Source of the DNA: Tenacibaculum sp. MAR_2010_89 | GTDB lineage: Bacteria; Bacteroidota; Bacteroidia; Flavobacteriales; Flavobacteriaceae | DNA length: 64,000 nucleotides | Assembly: GCF_900105985.1 (NCBI RefSeq) | Contig: NZ_FNUB01000004.1 | Span: 533,501 to 597,500, forward strand | Direction of reading: 5' to 3' | Part shown: positions 1 through 9,240 of the stretch, one piece after another | Numbering within the stretch: position 1 is the stretch's first letter | How the letters are laid out: each line of letters begins with the position of its first letter | The notes under the pieces: generated by a model | Told to the model about the DNA's origin: nothing | Database searches by the model: none | Seen by the model: the letters and a program-made list of their open reading frames with translations, nothing else | Made by a program: the position numbers and the translations under genes

Positions 1-439
1 AAAGAATAAAAAGAAAATGGATTTACACATAAAAGAGTTAACCATTATTAATGAAATGGCTATAACTGTTGGTCTTATATTATTTACTGTTGGAAATTTC
101 CTAGGCGGTATGTGGGCAAATGAAAGTTGGGGACGTTATTGGGGCTGGGACCCAAAAGAAACTTGGGCTTTAATATCTATTATGGTATATGCTTTTGTAT
201 TACATATGCGTTTAATACCTGGTTTACGTGGAAGATTTACCTTTAATTTATGGTCTGTTATTGCATTTTACTCAGTTATGATGACCTATATGGGTGTGAA
301 TTTCTATCTTTCTGGACTACACTCATATGCTAGTGGAGATAAGGTAATTACACCAACATCAGTATATTTATCTATAGCTTTTGTTTCTTTATTAGGAGTT
401 ATTGCATGGTTTAAAAATCAAAAATTTTACAAGAAGTAA
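1..439 (+). CDS. ccsA: Cytochrome c assembly protein, CcsA/CcmF family (3' end only)
   Basis: This is the C-terminal part of a membrane protein that handles haem for covalent attachment to c-type cytochromes on the outer face of the inner membrane. The haem-handling signature WGRYWGWDPKETW is present, with hydrophobic segments before and after it, which is the CcsA/ResC pattern. The reading frame is open to the first base of the window, so the ATG at 17 is probably internal and the gene starts upstream. Bacteroidota often carry a long fused CcsB-CcsA protein, and this would be its last part. It ends with TAA at 437-439, and a small membrane-protein gene follows after 58 bases on the same strand. 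Confidence 0.9.
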   Translation, partial: KNKKKMDLHIKELTIINEMAITVGLILFTVGNFLGGMWANESWGRYWGWDPKETWALISIMVYAFVLHMRLIPGLRGRFTFNLWSVIAFYSVMMTYMGVNFYLSGLHSYASGDKVITPTSVYLSIAFVSLLGVIAWFKNQKFYKK

Positions 440-497
440 AAACATTTTCATAAAAAATGTACTTTTGCTCATCATTAAAAAAGAATTATATTCAATT

Positions 498-1013
498 ATG
501 TTTAATAAAAATATCAAATTAGTTTTAGCTGCTTTAATAACAATATGGTCTGTATATGAGTTTACTCAAGGACATATTATGAATGGAATTTCTATACTAC
601 TATTAGCGGGTATTTTTATTTTATTCTATTTTAAAAACGAATTTATTTTATTAGCTTTTTTACAATTACGTAAACAAAATTTTGAAGGCGCTAAAAAGTG
701 GTTAACTTATATTAAAAACCCTTCATCTGCATTAATTCAAAAGCAGGAAGGATATTATAACTATCTTCACGGTATTATGCTTTCTCAAACTAATATTACA
801 CAAGCTGAGAAATTCTTAAAAAAAGCCGTTAAATTAGGTTTAGCTATGGATCATGACTTAGCTATGGCTAAATTGCAATTAGCAGGAATAGCAATGACTA
901 AAAGACGCAAACGTGAAGCTACGAATTTGATGGCTGAAGCGAAAAAATTAGACAAACATGGAATGTTAAAAGAACAAATGCAAATGATGAAACAGCAGAT
1001 GAAAAAAATCTAG
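498..1013 (+). CDS. Small membrane protein with TPR-like helices, function unknown
   Basis: A 171-residue protein. Two hydrophobic segments near the N terminus (about residues 7-24 and 28-46) precede a soluble helical part in which alternating small and large hydrophobic residues look like one or two tetratricopeptide-type helix pairs (about 60-155). The C terminus is methionine- and lysine-rich (MLKEQMQMMKQQMKKI). I chose the ATG at 498 because the longer frame from 402 would overlap the end of ccsA and its extra residues look like untranslated sequence. The position directly after ccsA suggests co-transcription. I do not recognise a named family, so membrane anchoring plus protein interaction is only an inference. 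Confidence 0.75.
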   Translation: MFNKNIKLVLAALITIWSVYEFTQGHIMNGISILLLAGIFILFYFKNEFILLAFLQLRKQNFEGAKKWLTYIKNPSSALIQKQEGYYNYLHGIMLSQTNITQAEKFLKKAVKLGLAMDHDLAMAKLQLAGIAMTKRRKREATNLMAEAKKLDKHGMLKEQMQMMKQQMKKI

Positions 1014-1074
1014 TGATTGATCATTCCCTTTATTAAGTCTAAATTCCCCTCAAAAAGTATTAAATATTAATTTG

Positions 1075-1095
1075 TAATTTCGTAGATATCTCTAC
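1075..1095 (+). promoter_or_regulatory. Possible promoter -7 box followed by a short hairpin
   Basis: TAATTTCG at 1075-1082 is one base away from the Bacteroidota -7 consensus TAnnTTTG. It runs into a perfect 5-bp inverted repeat, GTAGA TATC TCTAC (1082-1095), 9 bases before the dehydratase start codon. I found no matching -33 TTTG at the right distance, so this is a weak call. Confidence 0.3.
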
Positions 1096-1104
1096 AATAT
1101 ATAA

Positions 1105-3012
1105 ATGATTAAAAATTTATTTCTTAAAATTATAGATAAATACGCTTCTAAGTGGATTGTTTTAACTATTGACATTATATTAATATGTATCTCATTCATA
1201 TTAGCGTATAGTGTTCGTTTTAACGCAAGTTTAAATTTTAATTTAGAAAGTTTATATATTCAAATTCCTTTTATCGCTATAGTAGCTCTAATAAGTTTCC
1301 TAGTAGTTGGATCCTACAGAGGTATTATTAGACATACTGGAACAAGGGATGCATTCAATGTTTTTGTCGGTGTTACATTGCTTTCAATGATCTCAATAAG
1401 TATTGTTTTATTAAATAATACCTTTAAAGTTATTCCAAACTTTACAATTCCAAAATCTATTATTATTATTCATTATTTAATTTCTATTTTAATTTTAATA
1501 GTTAGTAGATATGTTTTTAAGGCTTTTTTTGAAATAATCTCTTCAGAATTGGATGATATTACTAATGTTTTAATATATGGTGCTGGTGACTCAGGGTTAA
1601 TAACTTACGGGGCATTAAATAGGGATACTAAAAACAAATACCAAGTTGTTGGATTTATTGATGATGATCGAAAAAAGCTTGGAAAAAAAATAAATAGAAT
1701 AAAAATTTATGAGAAGAAAAAAATTGATAGTCAATTCATCAAGAAACAAGAAATTGATGAGATTATTATATCTATTCAAAATATAAAATCAGAAAAGCTA
1801 CTTTATTTAACTGATAAGTTACTTCAATTAGGTGTTAAAGTAAAGATAGTTCCTCCTTTATCAAAATGGATCGATGGGGATTTAGAGGCTAATCAAATTA
1901 AACAAGTAAAGATTGAAGATCTTCTAGACAGAAAACCTATTTCAATAGACAATCCTATTGTTAAAAGAGATGTAAACAATAAAGTAATATTGGTAACTGG
2001 TGCCGCTGGTTCAATTGGATCAGAAATATCAAGACAACTTAGCACCTATAATAATTATAAACATCTTATTTTAGTTGATCAAGCAGAATCAGCTCTTTAT
2101 GATCTTCAGCAAGAACTAATACAAAAAAACAAAGGTAACTTTACCGCAATTGTTGCAGATGTAAAAGATAAAATACGAATATCTGATATATTTGAAACTT
2201 ACAAACCCAATAAAGTATTCCATGCTGCTGCCTATAAACATGTCCCTTTGATGGAAATGAGTCCATATGAAGCTGTAAAAATTAATATTGGAGGAACAAA
2301 AAATATAGCTGATTTATCTATAAAACATAAAGTGGAACGTTTCGTTATGGTTTCAACAGATAAAGCAGTTAACCCTACAAACGTAATGGGAGCAACAAAG
2401 CGTGTTGCTGAAATGTATATTAGTTGCTTAAGTAATTTAACTAACCACACAACAAAATTCACAACTACTCGTTTTGGTAATGTTCTCGGTTCAAATGGTT
2501 CAGTTATCCCATTATTTAAAAAGCAAATTGAAAACGGTGGACCTCTAACTGTTACACATAAAGATATTACTCGTTATTTCATGACTATACCAGAAGCTTG
2601 CTGCTTAGTCCTTGAAGCAGGAACTATGGGTAACGGTGGTGAAATTTATATTTTTGACATGGGTAAATCTGTAAAAATATATGACATTGCAAAACGAATG
2701 ATTCATTTATCAGGATTGCGTTTCCCTGATGATATAGATATAAAAATAGCTGGTTTACGTCCAGGAGAAAAACTTTATGAAGAATTACTTGCAAATGGGG
2801 AAAACACGTCTCCTACTTATCATGAAAAAATCATGATTGCAAAAAACCAAGAGATTGACTACAAACATATAAGGCAAAAAATCATAGAATTATGTATCTC
2901 AAATGGTGATCATAATAATCAAAAGACTGTACAATTTATAAAAGATATTGTTCCTGAATACATCTCAAAAAATTCGATTTACGAGAAATTAGATTCTACA
3001 ATCAAAAATTAA
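1105..3012 (+). CDS. Membrane-bound UDP-sugar 4,6-dehydratase (CapD/WbpM/PglF type)
   Basis: A 635-residue nucleotide-sugar dehydratase of the polysaccharide biosynthesis family. Four N-terminal membrane helices (about 15-140) are followed by a first Rossmann domain (GAGDSG, 159-164) and then the catalytic SDR domain (GAAGSIGSE from about 299). STDK (417-420) and the lysine of MGATK (432) mark the active-site region. Length and architecture match WbpM/PglF enzymes, which convert UDP-GlcNAc to the 4-keto-6-deoxy sugar used for bacillosamine, QuiNAc or FucNAc. The following wza- and wzc-like genes run in the same direction. A PglE-like aminotransferase that could use the product lies at 23030-24169. 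The exact product is inferred from family membership. Confidence 0.9.
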   Translation: MIKNLFLKIIDKYASKWIVLTIDIILICISFILAYSVRFNASLNFNLESLYIQIPFIAIVALISFLVVGSYRGIIRHTGTRDAFNVFVGVTLLSMISISIVLLNNTFKVIPNFTIPKSIIIIHYLISILILIVSRYVFKAFFEIISSELDDITNVLIYGAGDSGLITYGALNRDTKNKYQVVGFIDDDRKKLGKKINRIKIYEKKKIDSQFIKKQEIDEIIISIQNIKSEKLLYLTDKLLQLGVKVKIVPPLSKWIDGDLEANQIKQVKIEDLLDRKPISIDNPIVKRDVNNKVILVTGAAGSIGSEISRQLSTYNNYKHLILVDQAESALYDLQQELIQKNKGNFTAIVADVKDKIRISDIFETYKPNKVFHAAAYKHVPLMEMSPYEAVKINIGGTKNIADLSIKHKVERFVMVSTDKAVNPTNVMGATKRVAEMYISCLSNLTNHTTKFTTTRFGNVLGSNGSVIPLFKKQIENGGPLTVTHKDITRYFMTIPEACCLVLEAGTMGNGGEIYIFDMGKSVKIYDIAKRMIHLSGLRFPDDIDIKIAGLRPGEKLYEELLANGENTSPTYHEKIMIAKNQEIDYKHIRQKIIELCISNGDHNNQKTVQFIKDIVPEYISKNSIYEKLDSTIKN

Positions 3013-3042
3013 ATTAGTACTTTCGCAAAAAATTTTCAACAA

Positions 3043-3810
3043 ATGCAAAAAGTAAAAAAAATTGTTTTAACTTTATTTATTACAATTCTTTCATCGTGTG
3101 TCTCTAAAAAAGCCATTGTGTATTTTCAAAATGATCAAGTAGAGCAAGCAAAAGTTTCGAATAGTTATAAAACAGTATTCAAACCAGATGATTTACTCCA
3201 AATAACTGTATCAGCCTTAGACATTGAAGCTGTAAAGCCTTTTAATCTTCCAGCTGTAACCTACTCAACTACTACAAATAGTGTTATTGGTACCCCTCAA
3301 CAACAAGCTTATTTAATTGACAATAAAGGATATATTGATTTTCCTTTATTAGGACGTTTAAAAATTGCGGGGTTAACAAGGTCTGAAACTATAAAACTAT
3401 TGAAAAATAAATTAGATCCTGATTACATAAAGAACCCTACTATTAATATTATAATTTCTAACTTTAAAATAACTGTTTTAGGAGATGTAAAAACACCTGG
3501 TTCTTACAAGATACCTAATGAAAGGATAACTGTTTTAGATGCTATAGGATTAGCTGGTGATTTAAATATTTCTGGGATAAGAAATATTGAAGTTAAAAGA
3601 GAAGAAGGCAAGAAGATAACCACTTATAAATTAGATTTAAGGTCTAATAAACTTTTCACATCACCTGTTTATTATTTACAACAGAATGATATCGTATACG
3701 TCCAACCTAATAAAGCTAAATCACAATCTGCTTCTTATAATCAAAATACTGGTTTATTTATTTCAATAGGATCAATACTTATTTCTTTAATTACTATCCT
3801 AACTAGATAA
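3043..3810 (+). CDS. Polysaccharide export outer-membrane lipoprotein, Wza-like
   Basis: A 255-residue export protein. The N terminus is a lipoprotein signal ending at a lipobox (ILSSC, lipidated Cys19). The polysaccharide export domain follows (FKPDDLLQITV from about residue 47) and then an SLBB-type beta-grasp region around GDVKTPGSYKIP (about 145-157). A hydrophobic C-terminal segment (about 234-253) agrees with Wza-type proteins, whose last helix crosses the outer membrane. It would form the outer-membrane exit channel for the polysaccharide, partnered by the kinase encoded 6 bases downstream. A near-consensus -7 box (TACTTTCG) lies at 3018-3025. Confidence 0.9.
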   Translation: MQKVKKIVLTLFITILSSCVSKKAIVYFQNDQVEQAKVSNSYKTVFKPDDLLQITVSALDIEAVKPFNLPAVTYSTTTNSVIGTPQQQAYLIDNKGYIDFPLLGRLKIAGLTRSETIKLLKNKLDPDYIKNPTINIIISNFKITVLGDVKTPGSYKIPNERITVLDAIGLAGDLNISGIRNIEVKREEGKKITTYKLDLRSNKLFTSPVYYLQQNDIVYVQPNKAKSQSASYNQNTGLFISIGSILISLITILTR

Positions 3811-3816
3811 TATACT

Positions 3817-6177
3817 ATGGAAAAAGAACAATATACTCATAAAATACAAGATAACGATACAATAAATATTAGAGCTGAATTAGAAAAATATCTTATACAT
3901 TGGAAATGGTTTGTTTTAGGTTTATTTTTAGCTTTTATTGGAGCTTTTATCTATCTAAGATATTCTACTCCTAAATATAATGCCTCTACAACAATTTTAA
4001 TTAAGAATGATAAAAAAGGTGGTATTTCTGATGAGCTTGCTGCTTTTGGTGACCTAGGCATTGTTGGTGGTTCTAGTAAAAACATAGATAATGAAATACA
4101 AATTTTAAATTCAAGAAAACTTATTTCTGATGTCATAAAAAAAATAAACTTAAATATTACTTATTCTTATGAAGGTCGTATTAAAGAATCAGAATTATAC
4201 ATAAAAAAACCACTTTTAATAACTTTAGACAATACTGAGAAATTAGATACAATATTTTCAATAAAAATTTTATCGAAAGAAAAGTTTGAGTTATTAGATA
4301 ATAATGAAAATATAATAACTAAAGGAACTTTTGGATTAAAAGTAGAAAAAACAAATTTTGAAAACCTTGTAATTAAAAAAACAAAACATTTTAATCAAGA
4401 TTATATAAATAACATAATAAAAGTTTCTTTAACGTCTATAGATAAAGTTATAGACTCGTACAAAGGAGCAATATCTATTAGTCCTATCAATAAAAGATCT
4501 AGTGTATTAAAACTTTCTTTACAATCTACTATAAAAGAAAAAGCTGAAGATATATTAAATGAATTAGTAAAACAATACAATGTAGATGCTATACATGATA
4601 AACAATTAGTATCAGAAAGAACAAGTACATTTATAACTGAAAGACTAAAAAATGTTTCAAAAGAGTTAGCCGCGCTTGATGATAATATTAAAAACTTTAA
4701 GAACACTAACAATATTACAGACATACAATCCGAAGCTGAAATAATTCTTCAGACTAGTACAATCAATAGACAAAAGTTAATTGAAGCAAGTACTCAACTT
4801 AGCTTAGTTAAAGCTTTGAATGATGAAATTTCTAAAGATGATTTATTACCTTCTAACCTAGGCTTGGAAGATCCTAATTTAGCTATATCTGTTAACGAAT
4901 ACAACAAATTACTTACACAAAAGAAAAGATTATTAAAAAGTGCTGGTAAAAAAAACACAGTTGTGATTGAATTAGAAGATAATATCGAAAATTTAAAATC
5001 TTCTCTAAAAAGAAGTTTTTTCAATAGAGAGAAACTATTAAGTATCAATCTTGATAACTTGAAAAGAGAATCTGGTAGAAATAATTCAAAAATATCATCT
5101 ATACCAACAAAAGAAAGAGAATTTTTAGACATCGCTAGACAACAAGAAATTATAGCAGGTTTATATTCTTATTTATTGAAGAAAAAAGAAGAAACGGCTA
5201 TATCATTAACAGCAACAGCAGTACCTAATGCTAAGATAATAGATAAAGCTTATGGCTCAAATATACCTGTAAGCCCTAAAAGAAAAATTATTTATCTTGC
5301 TGCTTTACTTTTAGGTTTAATTGTTCCTTTTATCTTTATTTATTTAAGAAATTTATTAGACACTAAAGTCCATACCAAAAGAGATATTGAAGAGCTTACT
5401 TCTATACCTTTTTTAGGTGATGTACCACATTCAACTACCAAAGAAAAAATTGTTATTAATTCAAGTGCAAGATCTAGTACAGCCGAAGCATTTAGATTAA
5501 TAAGAACAAATCTTGACTTTATGTTACCTGAGCCAAAAGACAATGTAGGCAAAACAATTTTTGTAACATCTACTACAAGTGGTGAAGGAAAATCATTTAC
5601 ATCGATAAACTTAGCTGCTTCACTTTCTCTTTCAGGTAAGAGGGTTGTTTTGGTTGGTATGGATTTAAGAGCTCCAAAAATTACAGAGTATTTAGAAATC
5701 CCTGATCGTAAAGGAATTACTAATTTCATTACTAATGATAGTGTAACATTAGATTCTTTAAAGTTTTCTATTCCTGAAATTCCAAAACTTGATATAATAG
5801 CATCAGGAGCTATACCTCCTAATCCTGCTGAATTATTGATGACAGACAGAATCAATAAATTATTTGTAGAATTAAGAAAACAATATGATTATCTTATTAT
5901 AGATACAGCTCCAGTTAATCTAGTAACTGACACTTTACTTATTTCTAAAAATGCTGATATGGTACTATATGTAACAAGAGCCAACTACCTAGATAAAAGA
6001 ATGCTTGTAGTTCCACAAACATTATATACAGATAAAAAACTTCCTAACTTAGCTATTGTATTAAATGATACAGATTTAAAAAGAGGTTACGGATATGGAT
6101 ATGGATATGGCTACGGTTACGGTTACGGTATCGCAGATGATGATGATTTACCTTGGTATAAAAAAATATTTAGTTAA
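3817..6177 (+). CDS. Polysaccharide co-polymerase / autophosphorylating tyrosine kinase, Wzc-like
   Basis: A 786-residue inner-membrane protein that controls chain length and export through cycles of tyrosine phosphorylation. The N-terminal Wzz domain begins with a membrane helix (about 31-48). A long coiled-coil periplasmic region and a second membrane helix (about 490-508) follow. The cytoplasmic BY-kinase domain has Walker A GEGKS (589-593), Walker A' with Asp616 (VLVGMDLR) and Walker B LIIDTAP (693-699). The tail is tyrosine-rich: residues 757-771 are (GY)7G, then an acidic DDDD stretch. The gene ends at a hairpin terminator shared with a convergent PHP-type phosphatase, its probable antagonist. 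Confidence 0.95.
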   Translation: MEKEQYTHKIQDNDTINIRAELEKYLIHWKWFVLGLFLAFIGAFIYLRYSTPKYNASTTILIKNDKKGGISDELAAFGDLGIVGGSSKNIDNEIQILNSRKLISDVIKKINLNITYSYEGRIKESELYIKKPLLITLDNTEKLDTIFSIKILSKEKFELLDNNENIITKGTFGLKVEKTNFENLVIKKTKHFNQDYINNIIKVSLTSIDKVIDSYKGAISISPINKRSSVLKLSLQSTIKEKAEDILNELVKQYNVDAIHDKQLVSERTSTFITERLKNVSKELAALDDNIKNFKNTNNITDIQSEAEIILQTSTINRQKLIEASTQLSLVKALNDEISKDDLLPSNLGLEDPNLAISVNEYNKLLTQKKRLLKSAGKKNTVVIELEDNIENLKSSLKRSFFNREKLLSINLDNLKRESGRNNSKISSIPTKEREFLDIARQQEIIAGLYSYLLKKKEETAISLTATAVPNAKIIDKAYGSNIPVSPKRKIIYLAALLLGLIVPFIFIYLRNLLDTKVHTKRDIEELTSIPFLGDVPHSTTKEKIVINSSARSSTAEAFRLIRTNLDFMLPEPKDNVGKTIFVTSTTSGEGKSFTSINLAASLSLSGKRVVLVGMDLRAPKITEYLEIPDRKGITNFITNDSVTLDSLKFSIPEIPKLDIIASGAIPPNPAELLMTDRINKLFVELRKQYDYLIIDTAPVNLVTDTLLISKNADMVLYVTRANYLDKRMLVVPQTLYTDKKLPNLAIVLNDTDLKRGYGYGYGYGYGYGYGIADDDDLPWYKKIFS
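6085..6129 (+). repeat. In-frame 6-bp tandem repeat encoding (Gly-Tyr)7-Gly
   Basis: Seven Gly-Tyr codon pairs sit in a row inside the kinase tail. The DNA is an imperfect hexamer repeat: GGATAT occurs three times in succession, flanked by GGTTAC and GGCTAC variants. Every six-base gain or loss keeps the frame and changes the number of phosphorylatable tyrosines by one. Confidence 0.9.
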
Positions 6178-6181
6178 AACT

Positions 6182-6212
6182 AAAAAGGAAGTCTTAAAAA
6201 GACTTCCTTTTT
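6182..6212. terminator. Bidirectional intrinsic terminator between the kinase and phosphatase genes
   Basis: A perfect 14-bp inverted repeat (arms 6182-6195 and 6199-6212, loop AAA) is A-rich on the left and T-rich on the right. It can therefore work in both directions. The right arm reaches the first base of the stop codon of the minus-strand gene. Confidence 0.85.
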
Positions 6213-6949
6213 TAATTAAAAACCGAGTTGTTTTTAATTAAGTTCTCAACTTGTTTTATTGTTTTTTTATCTCCTATTTTTCTTAACAATTTTAAATGAT
6301 TATAATGGTGTGTATCTGTACCTACATAATCGTATAAGTTTTCTTTTAATAATTTTTGAGTTATTTTTTGAACACCTTTTCCATATTGCTCCGTTAAAGA
6401 AAGTAAATTTAATTGAAATACACATCCAGATTTTTTAAGCTGATAATACTTTTGAAAATCGTTATGATAAAAATTATAACGTTCAGGATGCGCTAAAACA
6501 GGTTTGTAACCTTGTAATTGAATCTCAAACAATATATCAAACAAATTATAAGGGGCATTAAAATATGACATTTCAACCAATATAAAATTATCCTTAAGAG
6601 TTAGAATATCTTTCTTCTTTAATCGTTCTACAAATTGCTCATCCATCATATATTCAGCAGCAGATCTAAAACTAATATCATTAAAACCTCTAGCTAATAA
6701 TTCTTTTTTTACAATTTCTGTTTTTTCTAAAATTAACGCTGAAGAATTTGGATAAACATCACCTAAAACATGAGGTGTTGTAACAAAGTTTTTTATTCCA
6801 TACGAATACATTGTTTTTATTAGCTCTAAAGAATTATCTAAATTTTTAGCACCATCATCAATTCCTGGAAGTAAATGAGAATGTATATCAACAAAATCAT
6901 CATTAAAAACTTCATTCAAGGGAATTTCTTTTTTTTTTAGGAAAAACAT
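6212..6949 (-). CDS. PHP-type tyrosine-protein phosphatase (CpsB/YwqE family)
   Basis: A 245-residue metal-dependent phosphatase. The PHP signature HSHLLPGIDDG occupies residues 23-33. Later metal-site motifs are TTPH, the HPER segment and the C-terminal GTDTHH. CpsB/YwqE enzymes dephosphorylate the tyrosine-rich tail of Wzc/CpsD kinases, and the convergent neighbour encodes exactly such a kinase with a tyrosine tail, so a kinase-phosphatase pair is a strong inference. Translation starts at the ATG at 6949, with no better start nearby. Confidence 0.93.
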   Translation of the reverse strand: MFFLKKKEIPLNEVFNDDFVDIHSHLLPGIDDGAKNLDNSLELIKTMYSYGIKNFVTTPHVLGDVYPNSSALILEKTEIVKKELLARGFNDISFRSAAEYMMDEQFVERLKKKDILTLKDNFILVEMSYFNAPYNLFDILFEIQLQGYKPVLAHPERYNFYHNDFQKYYQLKKSGCVFQLNLLSLTEQYGKGVQKITQKLLKENLYDYVGTDTHHYNHLKLLRKIGDKKTIKQVENLIKNNSVFN

Positions 6950-7070
6950 AAAACAACAAAATTTGAAGTGCTAATTTACTACATTATTTTATCTAATTAA
7001 TAAAACCAAACAGTATAACAAATTTTTGTTCAAAATATATCGTTCATTTATATTTGAAAAAACATTAAAT

Positions 7071-7919
7071 ATGATTTTAATTGCTGATGGTGGTTCAACA
7101 AAAGTTGATTGGGCATGTATAGATGAAAATAAAAATGAAATTTTTAGAACTCAAACTCAAGGATTAAACCCAAATGTTGTTTCAGCAAACGAATTACATT
7201 CCAGAATAATCAATTCTGAAAAGTTAAATATTCATGCAAACTATATTGAGTATATCTATTTTTATGGAGCTGGTTGTGGAACTGAAACTCCAAAAAAACA
7301 TTTAAATGAAGTTTTAAACTCAATTTTTCGCAAAGCGAATATAACAGTAGATGAAGATATACTAGGAGCAGTATATGCTTCTGCTGGAAAACAAGAAGCT
7401 ATTGTTTCTATTTTAGGAACTGGTTCTAACAGTTGTTATTTTAATGGATTAAAAACTGAATACTCCTCTCCTTCTCTTGGATATTCTATTATGGATGAAG
7501 CTAGTGGTAATTATTTTGGGAAAAAATTACTTAAAGATTTCTTTTATAAAAAAATGCCTAAAAAAATAACTTTTCAATTTAATAGCGATTTTAATTTAAA
7601 TCCTGACGACATAAAACTTAACTTATACAAGAAAGAAAACCCAAACATGTATTTAGCAACTTTTGCTAAGTTTTTAATAGAAAATAAAAATGAAAAATAT
7701 GTGAGAAAACTTGTTAGGAAGGGATTTAAGAAGTTCTTTCATTTACATATAAAACAATATAACAAACCTGTTTCAGTTCCTTTGTTTTTTATTGGGTCAA
7801 TTGCTTATTTTTTCCAAGATATATTACAAGAAATAGCTTTAAAAAACAGCATGCTAATTAAAAACGTTATTCAAAGACCAATAGATGGGTTAATTGACTA
7901 TCATAAAGAAAATTATTAG
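7071..7919 (+). CDS. BadF/BadG-type ATPase, probable amino-sugar kinase (GlcNAc/MurNAc kinase-like)
   Basis: A 282-residue member of the ASKHA kinase superfamily. The N-terminal phosphate-1 loop is ADGGSTKVDW and the phosphate-2 region is ILGTGSNSC. A DEASGNYFGK segment is typical of the GlcNAc kinase branch. The ATG at 7071 starts exactly at the beta strand before the first loop, and the longer TTG-initiated frame from 7026 has no conserved residues. Relatives phosphorylate GlcNAc or MurNAc during cell-wall recycling. The adjacent murF and the anmK at 58256 make that role plausible, but the substrate cannot be read from sequence. Its last four bases overlap the end of convergent murF. Confidence 0.82.
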   Translation: MILIADGGSTKVDWACIDENKNEIFRTQTQGLNPNVVSANELHSRIINSEKLNIHANYIEYIYFYGAGCGTETPKKHLNEVLNSIFRKANITVDEDILGAVYASAGKQEAIVSILGTGSNSCYFNGLKTEYSSPSLGYSIMDEASGNYFGKKLLKDFFYKKMPKKITFQFNSDFNLNPDDIKLNLYKKENPNMYLATFAKFLIENKNEKYVRKLVRKGFKKFFHLHIKQYNKPVSVPLFFIGSIAYFFQDILQEIALKNSMLIKNVIQRPIDGLIDYHKENY

Positions 7920-9175
7920 AGAAAATCAACTATTCTTTCTAATGCCATCCCTCTAGATCCTTTTATAAAAATAATGGTACCCTCGCTTATTGTTTCACTT
8001 TTAATGAACTCTTTTAACTCTAAAAAAGTTTTAAACCTATCTAAATTTGTAGTTACATCAAAGAAGTTTTCTCCTACTAAAATTGTTTTTGCAAAACTAA
8101 ACCCCTCAGCTTTATTGGCAATTAACTGATGCTCCTTTAAAGCACCGTCTCCAAGTTCAAACATATCTCCTAGAATAACTAATTTTTCACTTCCTACTAA
8201 TTCATTAAAACTATCCAAAGCATATTCCATACTAGTAGGGTTTGCATTATATGCATCTAATATAATTTTAAACCCTTTTTTATTAATGATTTGAGATCTG
8301 TTATTTGAAGGTATATAATTTTCTAGCGCCTTTTTTATATTTAAACTAGAAACCCCTAAAAGTTCACCAATAGTAATTGCTGCTGAAATATTTGAGAAAT
8401 TATACTTTCCAATTAAATTACTTTTAATAAATATATCATTAAACTCTAACTCAACAAAAGGGGATGCTTTCAAAAAATTAATTGAACTATTAAATAAGAC
8501 TCTTTTTATATTAGTTGTTTTATCTAGTTGTTTTTCATCATTTGGGTTAACGATAGCTATCTTATTATTTACTTTTAAAAAGTCATACAACTCTGATTTA
8601 GCTTTAACAACACCATCAATAGAACCAAAACCTTCTAAATGAGCTTTTCCAAAATTTGTAATATAACCATAATCTGGTCTTGAAATTTCAGATAAAGAAG
8701 CAATCTCATTATGATTGTTTGCTCCCATTTCAACAACACCTATCTCAGTATTTAAATTCATTGAGAGTAATGTTAAGGGAACACCAATATGATTGTTTAA
8801 ATTACCTTTAGTTGCTGTAACATTGTATTTCTGATTAAGTACAGCAGTAATTAATTCTTTAGTTGTTGTTTTACCGTTACTTCCTGTTAACCCTACTATT
8901 GGTATCTTTAACTGTTCTCTATGATATCTTCCTAATTCTTGTAAAGTTTCTAAAACATTAGTAACTAAAATTATAGAATCATCAGTTAGGTATTCCTTTT
9001 CATCTACTATTGCATAATCAGCCCCTTTACTTAAAGCTTCTTCAGCAAATTTATTCCCATTGAAATTATCTCCTTTTAAAGCAAAAAAAATGGTTCCCTT
9101 TCTAATTGATCTTGTATCTGTATCTACTAAAAAATTTTTAGTATATAATTTATATAAGTCCTTAACTGTATTCAT
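7916..9175 (-). CDS. murF: UDP-N-acetylmuramoyl-tripeptide--D-alanyl-D-alanine ligase
   Basis: A 419-residue Mur ligase that adds D-Ala-D-Ala to the UDP-MurNAc-tripeptide, the last cytoplasmic step of the peptidoglycan precursor. The ATP-binding loop GLTGSNGKTTTKE begins at residue 95, with Lys102 in the P-loop. NNHIGVPLTLL and VVEMGANNHNEI are the next conserved blocks, and ILDAYNANPTSM marks the C-terminal domain. These blocks are specific to MurF among Mur ligases. The length is slightly short but normal for Bacteroidota. It lies downstream of gldJ, from which it is separated by a terminator. Confidence 0.96.
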   Translation of the reverse strand: MNTVKDLYKLYTKNFLVDTDTRSIRKGTIFFALKGDNFNGNKFAEEALSKGADYAIVDEKEYLTDDSIILVTNVLETLQELGRYHREQLKIPIVGLTGSNGKTTTKELITAVLNQKYNVTATKGNLNNHIGVPLTLLSMNLNTEIGVVEMGANNHNEIASLSEISRPDYGYITNFGKAHLEGFGSIDGVVKAKSELYDFLKVNNKIAIVNPNDEKQLDKTTNIKRVLFNSSINFLKASPFVELEFNDIFIKSNLIGKYNFSNISAAITIGELLGVSSLNIKKALENYIPSNNRSQIINKKGFKIILDAYNANPTSMEYALDSFNELVGSEKLVILGDMFELGDGALKEHQLIANKAEGFSFAKTILVGENFFDVTTNLDRFKTFLELKEFIKSETISEGTIIFIKGSRGMALERIVDFL

Positions 9176-9189
9176 AGATTAAAAATAAT

Positions 9190-9215
9190 AAACCTCATTG
9201 AAATCAATGAGGTTT
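9190..9215 (-). terminator. Intrinsic terminator after gldJ
   Basis: A perfect 11-bp inverted repeat (9190-9200 and 9205-9215, loop AAAT) lies 26 bases past the gldJ stop codon. On the minus strand it is followed by a T-rich run (9181-9189). It sits just upstream of the murF start, so murF probably has its own promoter or depends on read-through. Confidence 0.75.
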
Positions 9216-9240
9216 ACTTACTTTAAATTTAAAAATTTGT

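Noticed and set aside
402-497. N-terminal extension of the small TPR membrane protein
   Set aside because: It would overlap the end of ccsA, and the added residues lack conservation-like features. The ATG at 498 gives a normal membrane-protein start.
5340-5855. 171-codon minus-strand open frame inside the Wzc-like gene
   Set aside because: It is antisense to the kinase domain with its Walker motifs; no independent domain or start signal.
6085-6129. Tandem repeat considered as a CRISPR or minisatellite
   Set aside because: Units are 6 bp, contiguous and in frame within a coding region, with no spacers.
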